From Scleromitrula shiraiana (Eukaryota; Ascomycota; Leotiomycetes; Helotiales; Sclerotiniaceae), in the NCBI GenBank assembly GCA_028455995.1, contig JABELC010000005.1, positions 1,736,001 to 1,800,000 of the forward strand: a DNA stretch of 64,000 nucleotides, given 5' to 3'. The notes beneath the pieces are model-generated. The model was not told the origin of the DNA, ran no database searches, and saw nothing but the letters and a program-made list of their open reading frames with translations. Every line of letters begins with the position of its first letter. Within the stretch, counting starts at the first letter, position 1. Position numbers and translations under genes: made by a program. Shown piece by piece: positions 21,567 through 34,985 of the stretch.

Positions 21567-23110
21567 GTAGTTTATATCTGATAACCGGAAGACGAGATCG
21601 CCGGTCTCGACCTTCTCAGTAGAAATGATCGAAGATAGGTATCCAAGGAGTATTATCTAACGAAAGTTTAAATCGTTGATATATTTGATTTGCAAAAAAA
21701 GATCGAATTGCTCAACCGCTAGATCAACGAAAGCTATTGGTGGAAATGATCATGTACGAGCGAAATGAATATGAAAGATTTGATGCGGTGAAAGGAAACG
21801 AGAGAACAGCCTATTGCATAGCCCGCAGGCGAAGTTAGCCAGATGAAATTGTGAATGCAATTAGAAAGTTTTCAAATTCAAGCATCCAGTGTATGAAAAG
21901 TCTATCGACCTCTCAAATAATCATTTTGTCGCAGGTGAAAAATCGGTGTAGCTTTGGGCAAAAAGATGTGGTGTGGAGTAAAATTCTCGGGAAGCAAGGT
22001 TATTCGTAAAGTGTTGCTCTCGTTCAAGAGTAATGAAATAATGAAAAATGTTGAAGAATCACGACTAGGTGAACGAATGATTATGTTTTAAAACATCAAA
22101 AAAAGAGCGCAGTAATTGAGCCCTCCATCCATTAAGAAAGTAAATCTGCGTGGCTGTTGGAAAGTTCAAACAAAGCTTTCAGGTATGTTTTGTCGTGTAC
22201 GAAATGTATTTATGAATTGAGCTGAAGTTGTTGATGGGCCACCAGATTGACGCGATTTAAATTTAGAAATTTAAGACGAAAGAAATGTAAATGATTGAAG
22301 CCAAGTAAATAAAATTTTGTTGAACTTACCAATCAATGAAAAAAAAAAGATGAGAAGTAAAAGGCCTAACAAACACAATGACCGACGTGATAGAAGGCAA
22401 ATAACGACTGAAGAGCGAAAAGCAATTGAATGAATAGAAAGATTTCAAGCAAAGAGAAAAAAAAAAAAATAAGCTGTGTGTAAGTAAGAAGATGCCAAAC
22501 CAAAATGGAAAAGAAAATGATTGAAGGAAGAAGAAGAAGAAAAAGAAGGGGAAAAAAAATTCAAATCAAATCAAATCAAATCAAATATTTGATGGTGTGT
22601 ATGTGTATGTGACTGTGACTGATGGATGAATGAGGAGAGAAAAACAAAATTGGTAACCTTAGAGGGTAAGGTAGGAATGCTTGGGACCTTGCGATGGGGG
22701 GGGGGGGGTGTAGGGGGCCCGGGGGTGGTTGTGGTTGTGGTTGTGTTGGATGGTTTGAAGTAAGTGAATTGAATGAGGTGAATGAGGTATAGTGAGGTAT
22801 TGGTGGTTACCGTAGCCGTAGTGGAGTAGTAATACAACCTAGATATAGATACAGTATCGAGAGTACTCAGTATACAATAATTAATGGATATTATGGATAC
22901 TATGGATGCTATGGATACTATGAATGCTATGAATGCTATGAATGTACTATGTAGTCAATTACTTAAGTAGTCAATTACCTATGTAGTTCACGGGTACTTA
23001 TAGATTAGTTATAATAAACTCTAGGAATACGGTAGTGGTGTTCAGATATATCGGTAGTGCAGTACGTACAGTACTAGTATAAAGTATATAGTACCTGAAA
23101 TGTAGTCTAT

Positions 23111-23275
23111 TGTATTTACTATATTTACTGTATTTACTGTATTTACTGTATTTACTGTATTTACTGTATTTACTGTATTTACTGTATTTACTGTATTTAC
23201 TGTATTTACTGTATTTACTGTATTTACTGTATTTACTGTATTTACTGTATTTACTGTATTTACTGTATTTACTCT
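23111..23275. repeat. TATTTACTG 9-bp minisatellite
   Basis: About 18 near-perfect tandem copies of the 9-bp unit TATTTACTG. The period is a multiple of three, so it makes an artificial open frame of Tyr-Leu-Leu repeats that is not a gene. Confidence 0.97.
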
Positions 23276-24985
23276 ATCTACTTATAGATATTATCCAAAA
23301 TAGAGATTTAAACTTTTACCGTTCCTGAAAGCTTACTATATTAATAACTGGTCTTGAACTTGATGGGTTAGTTTATGATGGGTGAATGGTTGAATGCTGG
23401 TTGTCCAGGTGGTTAGTATCCATCCATGTATTTGTGTTATAGTTATAGCAAATGGCATTCCATCAACTAGAATTAATAAAAAAAGGTCTAACCTATAACC
23501 TAACCATCACTTTCAATTGAATTTCGTACATCGCATCAGTTCCTCCAGCTCTAGAACTACAAGACTTTTAAAGATAATAATATACGGATTGTCAGATCAT
23601 GTAGATCCATCTACCTAGCTATTCATGGATATTAATTAAGGTACTGTATAAGATACTATAGTTCTTCATACTCTTCTTCATACTCTATCTAATAAATGCT
23701 CTCGGCATTGATATGAAAGAATGAATGGTTTATTAATATAAATAACTTCATATATCTCAAGTATTTCATCATCTTCTTTTTCCCCCCCTCTCCTCTCCTT
23801 AACCTACTCGTACCTTTTTGCCTGACGCATGCATATGCATGAAGACTCGATAGGCTTGGAAGGATTTTACTCTTACCTTTCCTATCCTCTTGCATCATGG
23901 CGCCTTTCCCATCGTGTTACGATCAAAACATGCTCGAGTAACTGGAGTGCCAAATGATTATAATTCAAAAGGTTTCCTGCTGAATCTACAGGTACTTTTC
24001 AGCCACCAGATTTGATTAACTTTCTCCAAATGTTGCCTTTCCCTTTCCCTTTCCATTTCCCTTTCCATTTCCCTTTCCTATCGAATCTTCAATCGTTCAT
24101 CACTGCTTCGCATGAACTTTACTACCAGCCTCCGAGCATAAATAGTAATCTTACCTGAAGTTAAGTTGTCGACAGAGCTGGAAGTTAGTTATTGGTATTT
24201 TCTTCCAACTCGGACCTTTTACATCCATATCCATCCACCAGTCAGCGATATAATTCGAATCAGTATACGAAGTCCGAATACTAAGATACCCTAAAAATAT
24301 ATTATCACCATCCACAAAAGTTTCTAGAATATTGTCAAGGGGTTGTCAGGTCCCACTGTGGAATTTCTCGTCCCTTTTCTCTCCACTCCTCTCTTTTTTT
24401 TTTTTGTATTCAAGAAACTCGGATCACCCAACACACACACGGTCATTATATCGTACCAAAAAAACAAATAAAAATTTCATCCATGCCAAAAACCCTCCAA
24501 GGATTTCCCATATAAACATGACGTTTCTATTTCGTCGTCCATCGTTCGCTCTCCACTGGATTGCCGCGCCATGCTTGTAAAATGAATACGAGTTGCAGAT
24601 CAAATTTTTTCTTTCTTTCTTCCTTTATTACCTTACCTTAGCTTACCTTATTTACGGGCTCAGCATAAATAAAGTACTCAACTACAAACAAAAATACACG
24701 TGTATTCATCAAAAGATAATAACCTGCAACCAGAGAAGAAGAAGATCATGCTTCGTAATATCCATTTTTACATCATTGTAAGATAGATAGATCAGATCAA
24801 ATCAGATATCCTACCATAATCCCATCCCAATCCTAGAAAAACACACATTCACGCGCCTGAACAAGAAAGAAGCCCAGCTCAATATTCTCTTCTCATACTG
24901 TACATACATGCAAATTCCAATACTTCTTTCTACTCTCGTCTCCGGGTAAATCTATCCATCCCGGCGAGCGTCTAATTTACTGCTT

Positions 24986-25048
24986 GCATCGCATAGCATA
25001 GCATAGCATGGCATAGCATAGCATCGCATAGCATGGCATGGCATAGCG
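24986..25048. repeat. GCATA-type pentanucleotide array
   Basis: Tandem GCATA units mixed with GCATG and GCATC variants. Confidence 0.9.
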
Positions 25049-25343
25049 TTCATAGGCATGTAGATGTAGATATATACGCTCCAAGTCCCTCAATCGGGAT
25101 TAAACCCTCAAGAGAGAATATCGCTTGCTGTTGGCGGGGTTCATATGTTTCTACCGTTGTCTTACATACCTACTTACTTACATACATGATACATATCTCG
25201 ATCATATATATGTACAGCAATAAATAAATAAATAAATAAATAACTGCAGAATATCTCCCCTCCCCTCCTCTCCTCTCCTCTCCTCTCCTCTCCTCTCCTC
25301 TCTCCCCTTCTTCTCCCCATCCAAACTCCAAATAACAAAATAC

Positions 25344-25527
25344 ATGTATCATTATCAACTATACCACAACCACCACCCTCCCCCCCCTCCAATCTTCAAG
25401 ACCCATAATACAGCACCAACACCATATCTAAATATATCATTATCAACCATACCACAACCACCACCCTCCCCTCCCCCCCCTCCAATCTTCAAGACCCATA
25501 ATACAGCACCAACACCATATCTAAATA
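25344..25527. repeat. About 90-bp direct duplication
   Basis: A segment containing TATCATTATCAAC, CACAACCACCACCCTCCC, TCAAGACCCATAATACAGC and CACCATATCTAAATA occurs twice in tandem. The copies differ mainly by one substitution and by the length of the C/T run. A CCACA/CCGCA array follows at about 25528-25576. Confidence 0.92.
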
Positions 25528-26572
25528 TAGCCACACCACACCACACCACACCACACCGCACCACACCGCACCGCACTGTAATCATATCATATCCGATCAG
25601 ATCAAATCAGCTATTCCCATATAAACTGCACACCTCCTAACACAAGATCGTGATCCGTACGAAATAAATATAAAATAAACAACTATCCACTAGCATTACC
25701 TCGCGACTCCTAAGATCTAATGCGAAGTACATGATCTAAGTCCAGCCTGTTGGGGATGTTCTTTCTTTGGGGGTATGTGATGGTATGGGGTGTGTTGTTG
25801 ATATGATATGGTGTAGATATGATATAGTATAGTGAGTAGATATCCAGTAAACCTCGCTCTCCCTATGGATTCATGTACTGGGAGGTTGTGCGATACGATA
25901 TATTTGGAGAGGGGTGTTTGTTTGTTTTGGATCGGATGGGAGGGACCTTGTGTTGGGGTATACGGTATGTATGTATGTATGTATGTATGTACTAATAGAA
26001 GTAGGAATAGATAGAAGTGCAAGCCTAAGTGAAGATAGAAAAAGTGATTAACGATTAACTCTCTCATATAAAACATATATCTATATATATATATATGCAT
26101 ACAAGTAAAGTAAATAGTCCATTCCCCAAAACCCTCCAGACAAAAGAAAAGGAAAGAAAGAAAGAGTTCATCTCATGCATTGCATGATATACCCTCCAAA
26201 CATGATATATAAATCCCAATCCCGATCCCAATCCCGATCCCGATCCCAATCCAGAAATACCACCAACCCAGGCTGACTGACGCAGAAACGAATAGATACA
26301 TCCTATAGCTATTTAAAAAGGGCGATACTCGTCCAAATCAAATACGCATTCATCGATCGATCAAATTTGTGAGAAGGTATCTTACAAGATTATTCTTACA
26401 TGCATACAAAAAATTATAAATAAAAATCACAACCATACCTTCCCTACCCACCCCTTTCTCAACCATCCGAGGCTAGAGAAAAATATAGATATAAAAGACA
26501 CAAAATACGAAATTTAGAGGAAAATAAAAGGGTATAAACATCCAAGTATTAAGTCAAGTCAAGTATCCTATC

Positions 26573-28439
26573 CTATTCACCCTGCTGCTGCATATGAGTC
26601 GGTAAATTCCACCCCGCATAATCCTGATGCACAAACGCCCTATCAACCGTCGGCACCGATTCCAACACATACTGCAGCGATTCACCCAAATCATGACTAT
26701 CCCTCAAACTCATATTTTCATCGAGGACGATATCGACCTCGACGTTGAGTTTATCGCCCGAGTGATATGCCTGCAAGCCTTGGATTTGCTTGATGGTTTT
26801 GGCGAAACGCATCGTGAGGTAGAGGAGGACGTTGCGTTCATCGGCGGTGGCGGCTGCACCAGTTAGGTTTCGGATGTGGCCTGCTGATGTACCGGCCCAA
26901 TTTACGATGACGAAGACGGAGAGGAGGAGGCCTCCTAGGGCGTCGAGCCACCATAGTTTTGCGTAGAATCCGACTAGAATGCACGTGTTAGATAAGGATA
27001 TTATAGAGGGGGATAATGTTGTATTACCTAGCGGAAAGATGATACTAAAAATATTGAATATGACATCAGTCATAGCGTCCTGTGCAAGAGCCTGGACACT
27101 GGAATTCTTGATTAGGCGACACCATAGCCAACAAAGTGCTTTGATAAGAACTGTTGAAGACATGATGGCTATTGCTGGTAGACCAAGTTCAATGATTTCA
27201 TGATTGCCAGAATTCAGACGACCGAAACATTCTAAGGCGACTTGAAAAAAAGATGTGACCATGATCACACTGAAGCTATATTGCACAGTAGATAGTTAGA
27301 ACCCGAGTTAAGGAAAGTATGAGACAAGGCGGGATATTCTTACACAAGTACACCAATCGGTTCCAATCGCCGACGACCGACAGGATAGGAGTACTGATCT
27401 TGACGTTCAATCATACGAGTAGTCACAAAGACAATAGCCGTAGAAAGGAAATCTAATGCAGCATCCACAAGACTAGCAAGAACAGAAAGTGAGCTCGTTA
27501 ACACAATGACGGCAATTTTCCCAATCAGTAATATCGTATTGGCCACTAAGTTGACATATATCGCAATTGAGACAATCATGTCGCCACTCTCTACACTGTC
27601 ATCTTCTACACCAGGAATTTCGGGTCTTGGGCCATCATAGTCATCGTCTTCTTCCTCAGTTATCAGAAGTGGTGTATTTTCAGTAACCTTGTAGATTTCT
27701 CGGGGTGTCCGTTTAACCTTCTTCGCAACGGATCCATTGCCATTGGTATTATTAGGCGGCGTACCTGATTCTGGTGGTGAAGGCGGTTCTTCTGATATCG
27801 TAGCAGGTACATCAATTCGCGGGTTATGCTCGTATTCATTTAGTAGGTCATGAGGAATAGAAGAATCGAGGAGTCGATCAATGTAAATGTATTGTTGAAT
27901 CAGGGAATTGGTACGTTCGTAATATTGGCGTCTGTAACAATTGTTAGTTGTTGGTCATAAAGTATTTGTGCCTGTGTTTGTGTTTGGGTGACGCTTTTGA
28001 GTGACACTTGCATTGACTTTTTCTTTATCTTCTTCAATTCTTCATCCGTTTTCCAATATCTCTCCCACTTATATCGAGGATTACTATTTCCAATAAGTCG
28101 TTGACTGCGCATCTGCGGTCCATTCAGGACAGAGCTAATGCGCCTCTCATCTCGAAGAAAATCTTCAGCTTCGAATGGACCAGGAAGAGGTCTTTCTTCA
28201 TCATCCAGCGAGTCCCTACCTCGAAGCGATGCAGATGGTCGTCGAAGGCTATTCAAAGAGGCACTGGATTGACTGTTTATAAGTCTTGTTAATACGCCTT
28301 GCCCATGAGTTGCCATTGGACTGGTATTTTGACTTGGCGAATGCATGAGAGGAAGCCAACCATGAGGATTTTGATGATTCCGAACGATCCATCCGAATTT
28401 TGGAGGGCTTGAAGAAGAAGAGAAGCTTTCGTTCACCAT
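26573..28439 (-). CDS. Cation diffusion facilitator, Mn-type
   Basis: This is a proton-coupled divalent-cation exporter of the CDF family, expected in Golgi, vacuole or plasma membrane. Four exons read 28439-28018, 27931-27344, 27275-27028 and 26973-26573, giving 552 residues. A hydrophilic N-terminus ends in KKIKKK-RQYYERTNSLIQQ, and then come six membrane helices. The two intramembrane sites read D-A-A-L-D (297-301) and D-A-M-T-D (403-407). The DxxxD pattern at both sites is the signature of the Mn group, while Zn transporters have HxxxD. YPVGRRRLEPIGVLVFSVIM and the C-terminal domain with YHSGDKLNVEVDIVLDE complete the family. The intron-1 donor GTCAAT is weak, but the junction fits. An alternative start lies 10 codons upstream. 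It is divergent from CRZ1. Confidence 0.92.
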
Positions 28440-31400
28440 TTTGACTGTAAGTATTAAGTTCAATGTCACATACTTATACTTATTTTCTTGGTTTTAAGGA
28501 TGAAGTTGAGCAAATACATATATGCTGTTGCAGTATTGCAGTATTAATGGATTGCAAAGATTTGCACACCCAAGCTTCTTCTTTGTTTTGAAAATTATGA
28601 ATGGATGGCTCCTGCCGTTCACATGGAAACTAACAATTAAAAAGTGCTCATAGTTTGATGCAGTAGTATATGCGAATACAATTATGAAGCAACTTTTGAA
28701 TTTTTGTTATTTCTCAAAAGAACATTTTTTCTCGGAAGAGATGATCTAAATACATAGATAGTACCTTTTCAAAAATAGTTCGTTCATTCATTCTATCGGA
28801 GCTTCGCTGTGATGCTGTCATTCCTCATTCTCGGGAAATTCCCATGGTTTCTTTGTTTCGCTTCTATTTTGGTAGTGGTGCTTAGCTTGGATTTATTTGC
28901 CTTTAAACAATTGGGACGGCCGTGAGCCTGTCTGTCTGTAAGTTCTGTCTGTCTGTAAGTGAGCTTGAAGATCAGAGCATATTATTCTTTCCTTTCTTCT
29001 CTTCTCTTCTCTTCAGCGCTTCTCTTCTTCCGAACATCAAAAGTTTCGAGATGATTCAACTACATATTGATCCACCTCCCTCTTCCCATGCAGTATTAAA
29101 CAATAATGAGTCAGTACAAAATGCAAGTTTGTGGAGTAATTCTTTCAGCTAAAATCTTTAGATAGATACATTTCAATACTTATTAAGTAAATTTGTTTGG
29201 CTGTGCAAATGCAAGATCTTATATATATATATATCCATCACAGCCCCAAATTTATTACTGTTTTTAGAGATCACCAAACGAGTATGGTGCCTACTTGTTG
29301 ATGTTGATATACGTACTAGGTATGATATTTTGATATGATATGATATGGTATGGTATGTATGGTATGTATGGTATGTATGGTATGTATGGTATGTATGGTA
29401 TGTATGGTATGATATGGTATGATATGGTATGATGTGATATGATATGATATGATGATATTCATGAACGAGATTTATTGAACAAGGTCTAAATTGGGCTGAT
29501 GAATAAGCTCAAATAGTGGTCAACGTTTTGGCGTTTAATCAGTTGGGTGCTGTCAGATATCTATGTAGTACATAGTGTGCAGTAATAAAGATGCATCAAT
29601 TAACCCTACCGGTAGATAATAGGTACAATGTGTCAATGTTCAATGTCAGTACCTGCATAGTAAGTACGTCATGAGAAGATCAACTGAAACTTGAAGCCTA
29701 TTGTCATTGTCTTACTACTACTATAAAGATAGCAAGCAGTATGTACATACATAGGGCATTGATTGTATTACTGTGCTGGAGTAAAGAAGTTATTAACGTT
29801 GGAAAATGATTTCCGGATCTTCAAATTCTTAAACCATACCTAGATACCCTCATAACCCTAGCTGCCGGCGCTATGGCCGCTATTAATATCGAAGCAGGGC
29901 CTAATGATTTTCCATACCTACATAGGGATGTACAACGGGAGGGGTTGATTGAATTCCCCGATAGATTGAAAATGCTGTATGCACTGGGTATATGTTTTGT
30001 TACCTACATAAAAGTACCCTACATCTATGTATGATTTTACGTATATCTTCATCGATAACAACCTTGAAAGGAAACAATTTTGAAACAAAAGTAACCTAGG
30101 AGCTTATAGGGCGGACGATAACCTTCAGATTGATATTACTGTAATTACTGTAATAATTAGATAGATTACAATGATATACATCTACCGGTGATATTATCAA
30201 AAGTTACATCTGCATCATTATTCACTCAAATCACCCATACGATTACCACATGGGAATTATTATATTGATACCTACCACCTACCTATAGGTAATTATCGTA
30301 CCTGAAAGTGGTGTCAAAAGCATGTCAGCCCAAATACTTCACTGTAGTGCAAAACCAACCGATGAAAAAGGAATGATAGGGTAGCTTAAGCGATGTTTGT
30401 ATTCTGTTCGGTGGTTGAGGGGGGGGGGGGAGAGGGAGAGGGAGAGGGAGGGATTACTTGAGAAGCTTATCATCAACCCATCAACCCATCAACCCCCCCA
30501 TTCCCCCGAATATCAATCACAATCCACCTGGGCAATTATCCCACCCCCATCCCCAGGTAAGGAAGACTTTGTATCCGAAAAGAGATTGATTCACTACTTT
30601 TCCACCACTTTTCTTTAATAACAACTAACAAACAACTACCGCTACCATTTACCTCCTACTACTACTACTACTACAACTACCTACTACTACTACATTTATT
30701 ACTCCAATTCTTCATGATTCTTTACAACTTCCTTTCTTCAAAATTATCTCCTTGCAAATAAATCCACTTTAATAGCAACAATCCATTACGCGCGACCATT
30801 TAACGCTTCTTGAAACATCTTCAATCAAAATAGGTACCGTATTCTTGTATTTTATGTCTTATTCGTTGTATTATTCTTTTGTTGGTCGAGCGTTTGGTCG
30901 ATCGTGGGTCTCTCTTGAAGTCAAAATAGACTCATATCAGCACATATTGATTTGAATCTCGCCATGCGCCCAAGGATATTTACGAATCGCATCCTTAGTT
31001 ATCTTATTGATGTCGCGAGCATTCCTTCTCAATAATTACTGTGTAGATTGCTCTTTACTAACTTATATGTGGATACAGAGGAAAGCGACAATTCGAAAAG
31101 GCACCACTCACGTCCCACATCATCGTCTCGCAGACGGTTATTAACCGTAACTCGATAAATACAACACAGTATAATACTTGCGATTCCAACATACTCTGGC
31201 GCTTACCCTCGAATCACCATAATCAGTTTCAAGACAAAAAGAATTACTAGAAGGACAGATTGATACTGATCCTCGGAATCTTATTATTAAAAAAAAAAAA
31301 CTATTGGTCTACGGCATAGGCAGTGAAGCGCATGAGGTTCCTTAAGATTACCTCATTTCGTCTCTCCCTTAACGACATCCCGAATCCAAAGAATAATACC

Positions 31401-31638
31401 AACATTTACAAAACAAGGGGAGAAATATCAAACATCATTTACATTTCTCAAAATTTGCAGAGGCTCGAATAAACATAAAGGAAAAAATAACTCGCAATAA
31501 ATTTACCAATAACCGTTTGCGATCGATACCCGCCTGCTTCGCCTCATCGCTTGCACTGCCACCGTGCCTGTAAGGCTCACTGCCAAAACAAAACGTCGTT
31601 GGTATTTTTAGAATTCAGAAGAGCAAACAAACTTTGAC
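28440..31638. promoter_or_regulatory. 3.2-kb divergent intergenic region, Mn-CDF / CRZ1
   Basis: This holds both promoters and probably a long CRZ1 leader. Repeats seen are TA units at about 29221-29234, an ATGGTATGT array at 29331-29456, a G run followed by GAGGGA at about 30419-30450 and CTA triplets at about 30656-30672. I see no gene, and I cannot define calcineurin-response elements with confidence by eye. Confidence 0.5.
29331..29456. repeat. ATGGTATGT / GATAT mixed array
   Basis: Tandem GGTATGTAT units flanked by TGATA/TGGTA pentamers, inside the CDF-CRZ1 intergenic region. Confidence 0.9.
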
Positions 31639-33834
31639 ATGGATTCACAACGTGGAAGGTCTCTATCGGGAGGTCACCAACATATAAGAAATCATTCTCC
31701 TTCTCCACAAGCATTCCAAGATGGTATGAATGGATTAGGTATCGTCTTGGTCAATTCGAATATCAACAACAACAACCAACAGTTCTTACCAAACTTTGCG
31801 GAGAACAACGGATACTTAAACCAAAATCAATTTTCGCAGGCAGGTCTCGGAGAAACATCCTTTGTACCAAACCAGCCTGAAGACTTCCCTCAATTCAAAC
31901 AGGAAGAAGAGCAGTCACCTTTTGGCCAAACCCAACCAAATTTTACACAAGATCTTCTTAGCGCCAACCTATCTTCGAATTTCAACGAAGATTTCTCATT
32001 GTACGGAAATCCTAGTGGGCAGAACGAACAATTCGATCAAACTTTCTTTATGAATGAAATCTCTTCTCAGCCTGGAAACTCTTCGATCAACCCAGCAGAA
32101 CTAAACATGTCATCCCCAGCTCATACTCCAACTCCTCCAAGTCTTTTGCAGCCAGACTCTCGTTCGCCGTCGTCCGCGCATCAGTCGCCATCCTTTAATC
32201 AAGGTCAATTTCAACCATCGCCAGGCCATTCACGAAACGCATCACTTGGCCCAGAAAGTGCTGCTTTTCCTATGCATAATCCCGGTGATTGGAGCATGAT
32301 GGCCCCGCAATTCACTACACATCGCAGAACCCCATCAGAATATTCTGATATCTCGTCTGCTGCCCACTCTCCCAACCTTGGCCATCACGATAGCTTTGAC
32401 GCAATAGAACAACAACACTCACCCTTGCAACACACCCAGGACTCGCTTTATCAAGAAGTCCTTGGAATTGGCTCCTTTTCTCTGACCGATAATCAAATTG
32501 GACATTCAAGTCCTGGAAGAGGTCTTAGTCCTGGCCATAGTCCTGCCATTTCACCGCGGTTAGGACCTCAGCAAATACCTAGAATGGGCCAGAATGCTTT
32601 TATGTTAAATCCGAATAATAATTTTGGTTCCTCTCAAAATATATATGGTCAAAACCAGGAAGCTTTCCCACCTATGCAACATAATAGCTCAATTGACATG
32701 GGACAAGCGCAGCAGATGGTACCACCCGAGATCAATGTTGAATTCGCCCCAGCATCTAGACAGAATAGTTTTGATCCCCCTAAACCTATACTTGACCAAG
32801 ATGCATTAATCCCGCCAGACAGAGGTGTGTTGCGCAATCAGACTCAATACACGTGACTTTTTTCTAATTATTCTATAGGTCGACGTCGACGAGCTGTATC
32901 TGATCCATACAGTCCAGTAAGCTCTTCTCGTCCACATACACCCTCAAATACTTCTCCTGTGATGGGCAGTTCGCTATCCCCAATGGGCCATGAACCATCT
33001 CGTTCATTATCACCCAATGATAGATCAGGCGCGACATCATCTAGCCGACGTCGACAATCCACATCCTCGTTGCCAAATCGTGATTATATTCTCGGTCTTG
33101 CCGATCCTGATTATCACGCTGCATCCTCAGATAACGGAAACGCCAAACGTGTTCAAAAACATCCAGCAACCTTCCAGTGTACTTTGTGCCCTAAACGTTT
33201 TACTAGAGCTTATAATCTTCGCTCCCATTTAAGGACGCACACAGATGAGCGCCCTTTTGTATGTACAGTATGTGGAAAGGCATTTGCACGTCAGCATGAT
33301 CGAAAACGACATGAGGGCTTACACTCGGGAGAGAAGAAGTTTGTATGCAAAGGCGAACTGAAATCAGGTGGTCAATGGGGATGTGGTCGACGTTTTGCCA
33401 GAGCCGACGCACTAGGTAGACATTTTAGATCAGAAGCTGGTCGTATTTGTATAAAACCACTTCTAGATGAAGAAGCTCTTGAAAGGCAGCGGTTATGGCG
33501 AGAGCAGAGAATGCAAAATATGCACATGCAGCAGTCACAACCAATGGCGAATGATACCCATGGTTTCCCCATGGATTCGAGTGGAAATTACACATTACCT
33601 GCTGCCTTGCTTGCACAATATCCTGCATTGGCGACTTTAAGTTGGTCGGAGATACAACAAGGAGAAAACAACATAGACGACGATCATAGTGGCCGGAGCA
33701 GCTTTGATGCTAGTGGATCTGAATATTACGATGAGGGGGATGAAGGAGGATACCTTTCTAGTGGTCCAAGTCCACAACAACATGGGTACCCCCAAGGACA
33801 GATGGTAGATCCATATAACGGTTACTCAAAGTGA
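31639..33834 (+). CDS. CRZ1: CRZ1, calcineurin-responsive C2H2 zinc-finger transcription factor
   Basis: CRZ1 is dephosphorylated by calcineurin when cytosolic Ca2+ rises, enters the nucleus and activates ion-homeostasis and cell-wall genes. The exons are 31639-32824 and 32879-33834 (54-nt intron, phase 1), giving 713 residues. The Gln/Asn/Ser/Pro-rich N-terminal half is the regulatory region. A PxIxIT-like calcineurin docking site, PEINVE, lies at residues 363-368. Two standard fingers (FQCTLC...HLRTH and FVCTVC...HEGLH) follow at about residue 493. A third atypical finger has an 11-residue loop between its cysteines (CKGELKSGGQWGC) and ends HFRSEAGRIC, which is typical of filamentous CRZ1. 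The arrangement and linker identify the family well. Confidence 0.95.
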
Positions 33835-34263
33835 TGTAAGAGTGACCGTTGATACTACACATCCTAGTTGTTGGATTATCTTTTCTTTTGTTATTCATCA
33901 TGACTGTCGATTTGTAAAGAGGAATTTAGGTACGGATCATGGACCTGTCTTCTGGCGCATTTAGATACCACTTTTTTTGTCTTCTTTTTTTTATGGCTGC
34001 GATTCTCGTTTGGGGACGCCCCTGGTGTATGCTGCAGAAACTCTGCATGACTTTTGGTTTTTGGGATATTTTTAGGCTTCTCAGAGAGTGTGTTGCTATA
34101 GTTCCTCTCGACCGTAAGAGAAGTAGTAGATAATTTTAAATATTCCACATTTAACTTAATTTTGCATTACGATGAAATGAACTTGACTGATTAAACAGAT
34201 TGATTTGTATTCAAACTTTTATTACAATTTTACATTTTTACATGATACATCCCCTTCCCCAAT
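33835..34263. other. Convergent 3' intergenic region, CRZ1 / MDR oxidoreductase
   Basis: These 429 nt hold the two 3' UTRs. Small open frames on both strands have no protein-like content. Confidence 0.6.
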
Positions 34264-34985
34264 CTATTCCAAAGTGTAAACCAACTTCTCTCCACTAACC
34301 TTTCCTTCCTTCATATTCTGCATTCCTGCCAAAATTCCCTCGAATCCCTTCCCATACTTGTTCACAGCAATCTTATGAACCTTCACCTTACCCTCACCCA
34401 ACAGCTTTCCAGCCAACTCCCAAAAGCCCTTGGCGAATTCGAAATCCTCGGGCTTGGCAGGCATATCGATTTTCCCAAAGGTAAAAAACTCCCCAGAAGC
34501 TGTGTACCCCAACGTACTCTTCCACTGCACCTTATCGTTGATCTTGGCCACGTCCTCCGCCGAAACCGGAAGCAAGGTAGAGTAAACACCGCCATTGTCG
34601 GACATGGACTCAACCGAGATCTTGGGGCTCGCGCCCTCGGAAATGCAGTCGAATACGTGGGCGATGCTGCCGTTCGTGTAGGCTTTGATGTCGGCGGCGC
34701 AGGAGGGGGAGTTGTAGTCGAAGGCTTTTTCGGCGCCGAGAGAGCGCACGTAGTCGAAGTTGTGCGGGGAACACGTTGTCAGGACTTGGCAGCCCGAGAG
34801 CTTGGCGAATTGGATGGCGAGGGCGCCGGTGGCTGTGGAGCCGCCGTAGATGAGGAGGGGGATGGGGGTGCTGCTTGGGGAGCTGGGGAGCGGGAGTTTG
34901 AGGGATTGGTAGAGGCCTTGACCGACGCTGTGGGGAGGGGCGGGGTGCTTGTTAGATATTTTGTAGAGGTTGGGGGGGAGGGGGG
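34260..34985. other. GC-skew switch patch, centre about 34610
   Basis: Counting by eye, 34381-34440 has 26 C and 6 G; 34861-34920 has 32 G and 6 C. The gene is on the minus strand, and the G arm continues into the intron after 34927. Confidence 0.75.

Larger units (their letters stand above)
21567..26572. other. 5-kb gene-free, repeat-rich spacer
   Basis: I find no supported gene in these 5 kb. The right 3' UTR belongs to the leftward CDF gene and the left part is upstream of the leftward disordered-protein gene. The spacer is AT-rich with A/T homopolymers and many microsatellites: AAATC at 22562-22587, a G run near 22697-22708, a TATGGATAC/GAATGC-type array at 22880-22945, a 9-bp array at 23111-23275, CCCTTTC at 24037-24079, GCATA at 24986-25048, AAAT at 25218-25243, TCTCC at 25256-25304, a 90-bp duplication at 25344-25527, GTAT near 25967-25991 and CCCAAT/CCCGAT at 26211-26253. 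Confidence 0.6.

Noticed and set aside
23110..23328. 72-codon open frame of Tyr-Leu-Leu repeats
   Set aside because: It exists only because the 9-bp minisatellite has a period divisible by three.
28439..28469. Earlier start of the CDF transporter
   Set aside because: The extra 10 residues add nothing recognisable. I kept the downstream Met but cannot exclude the earlier one.
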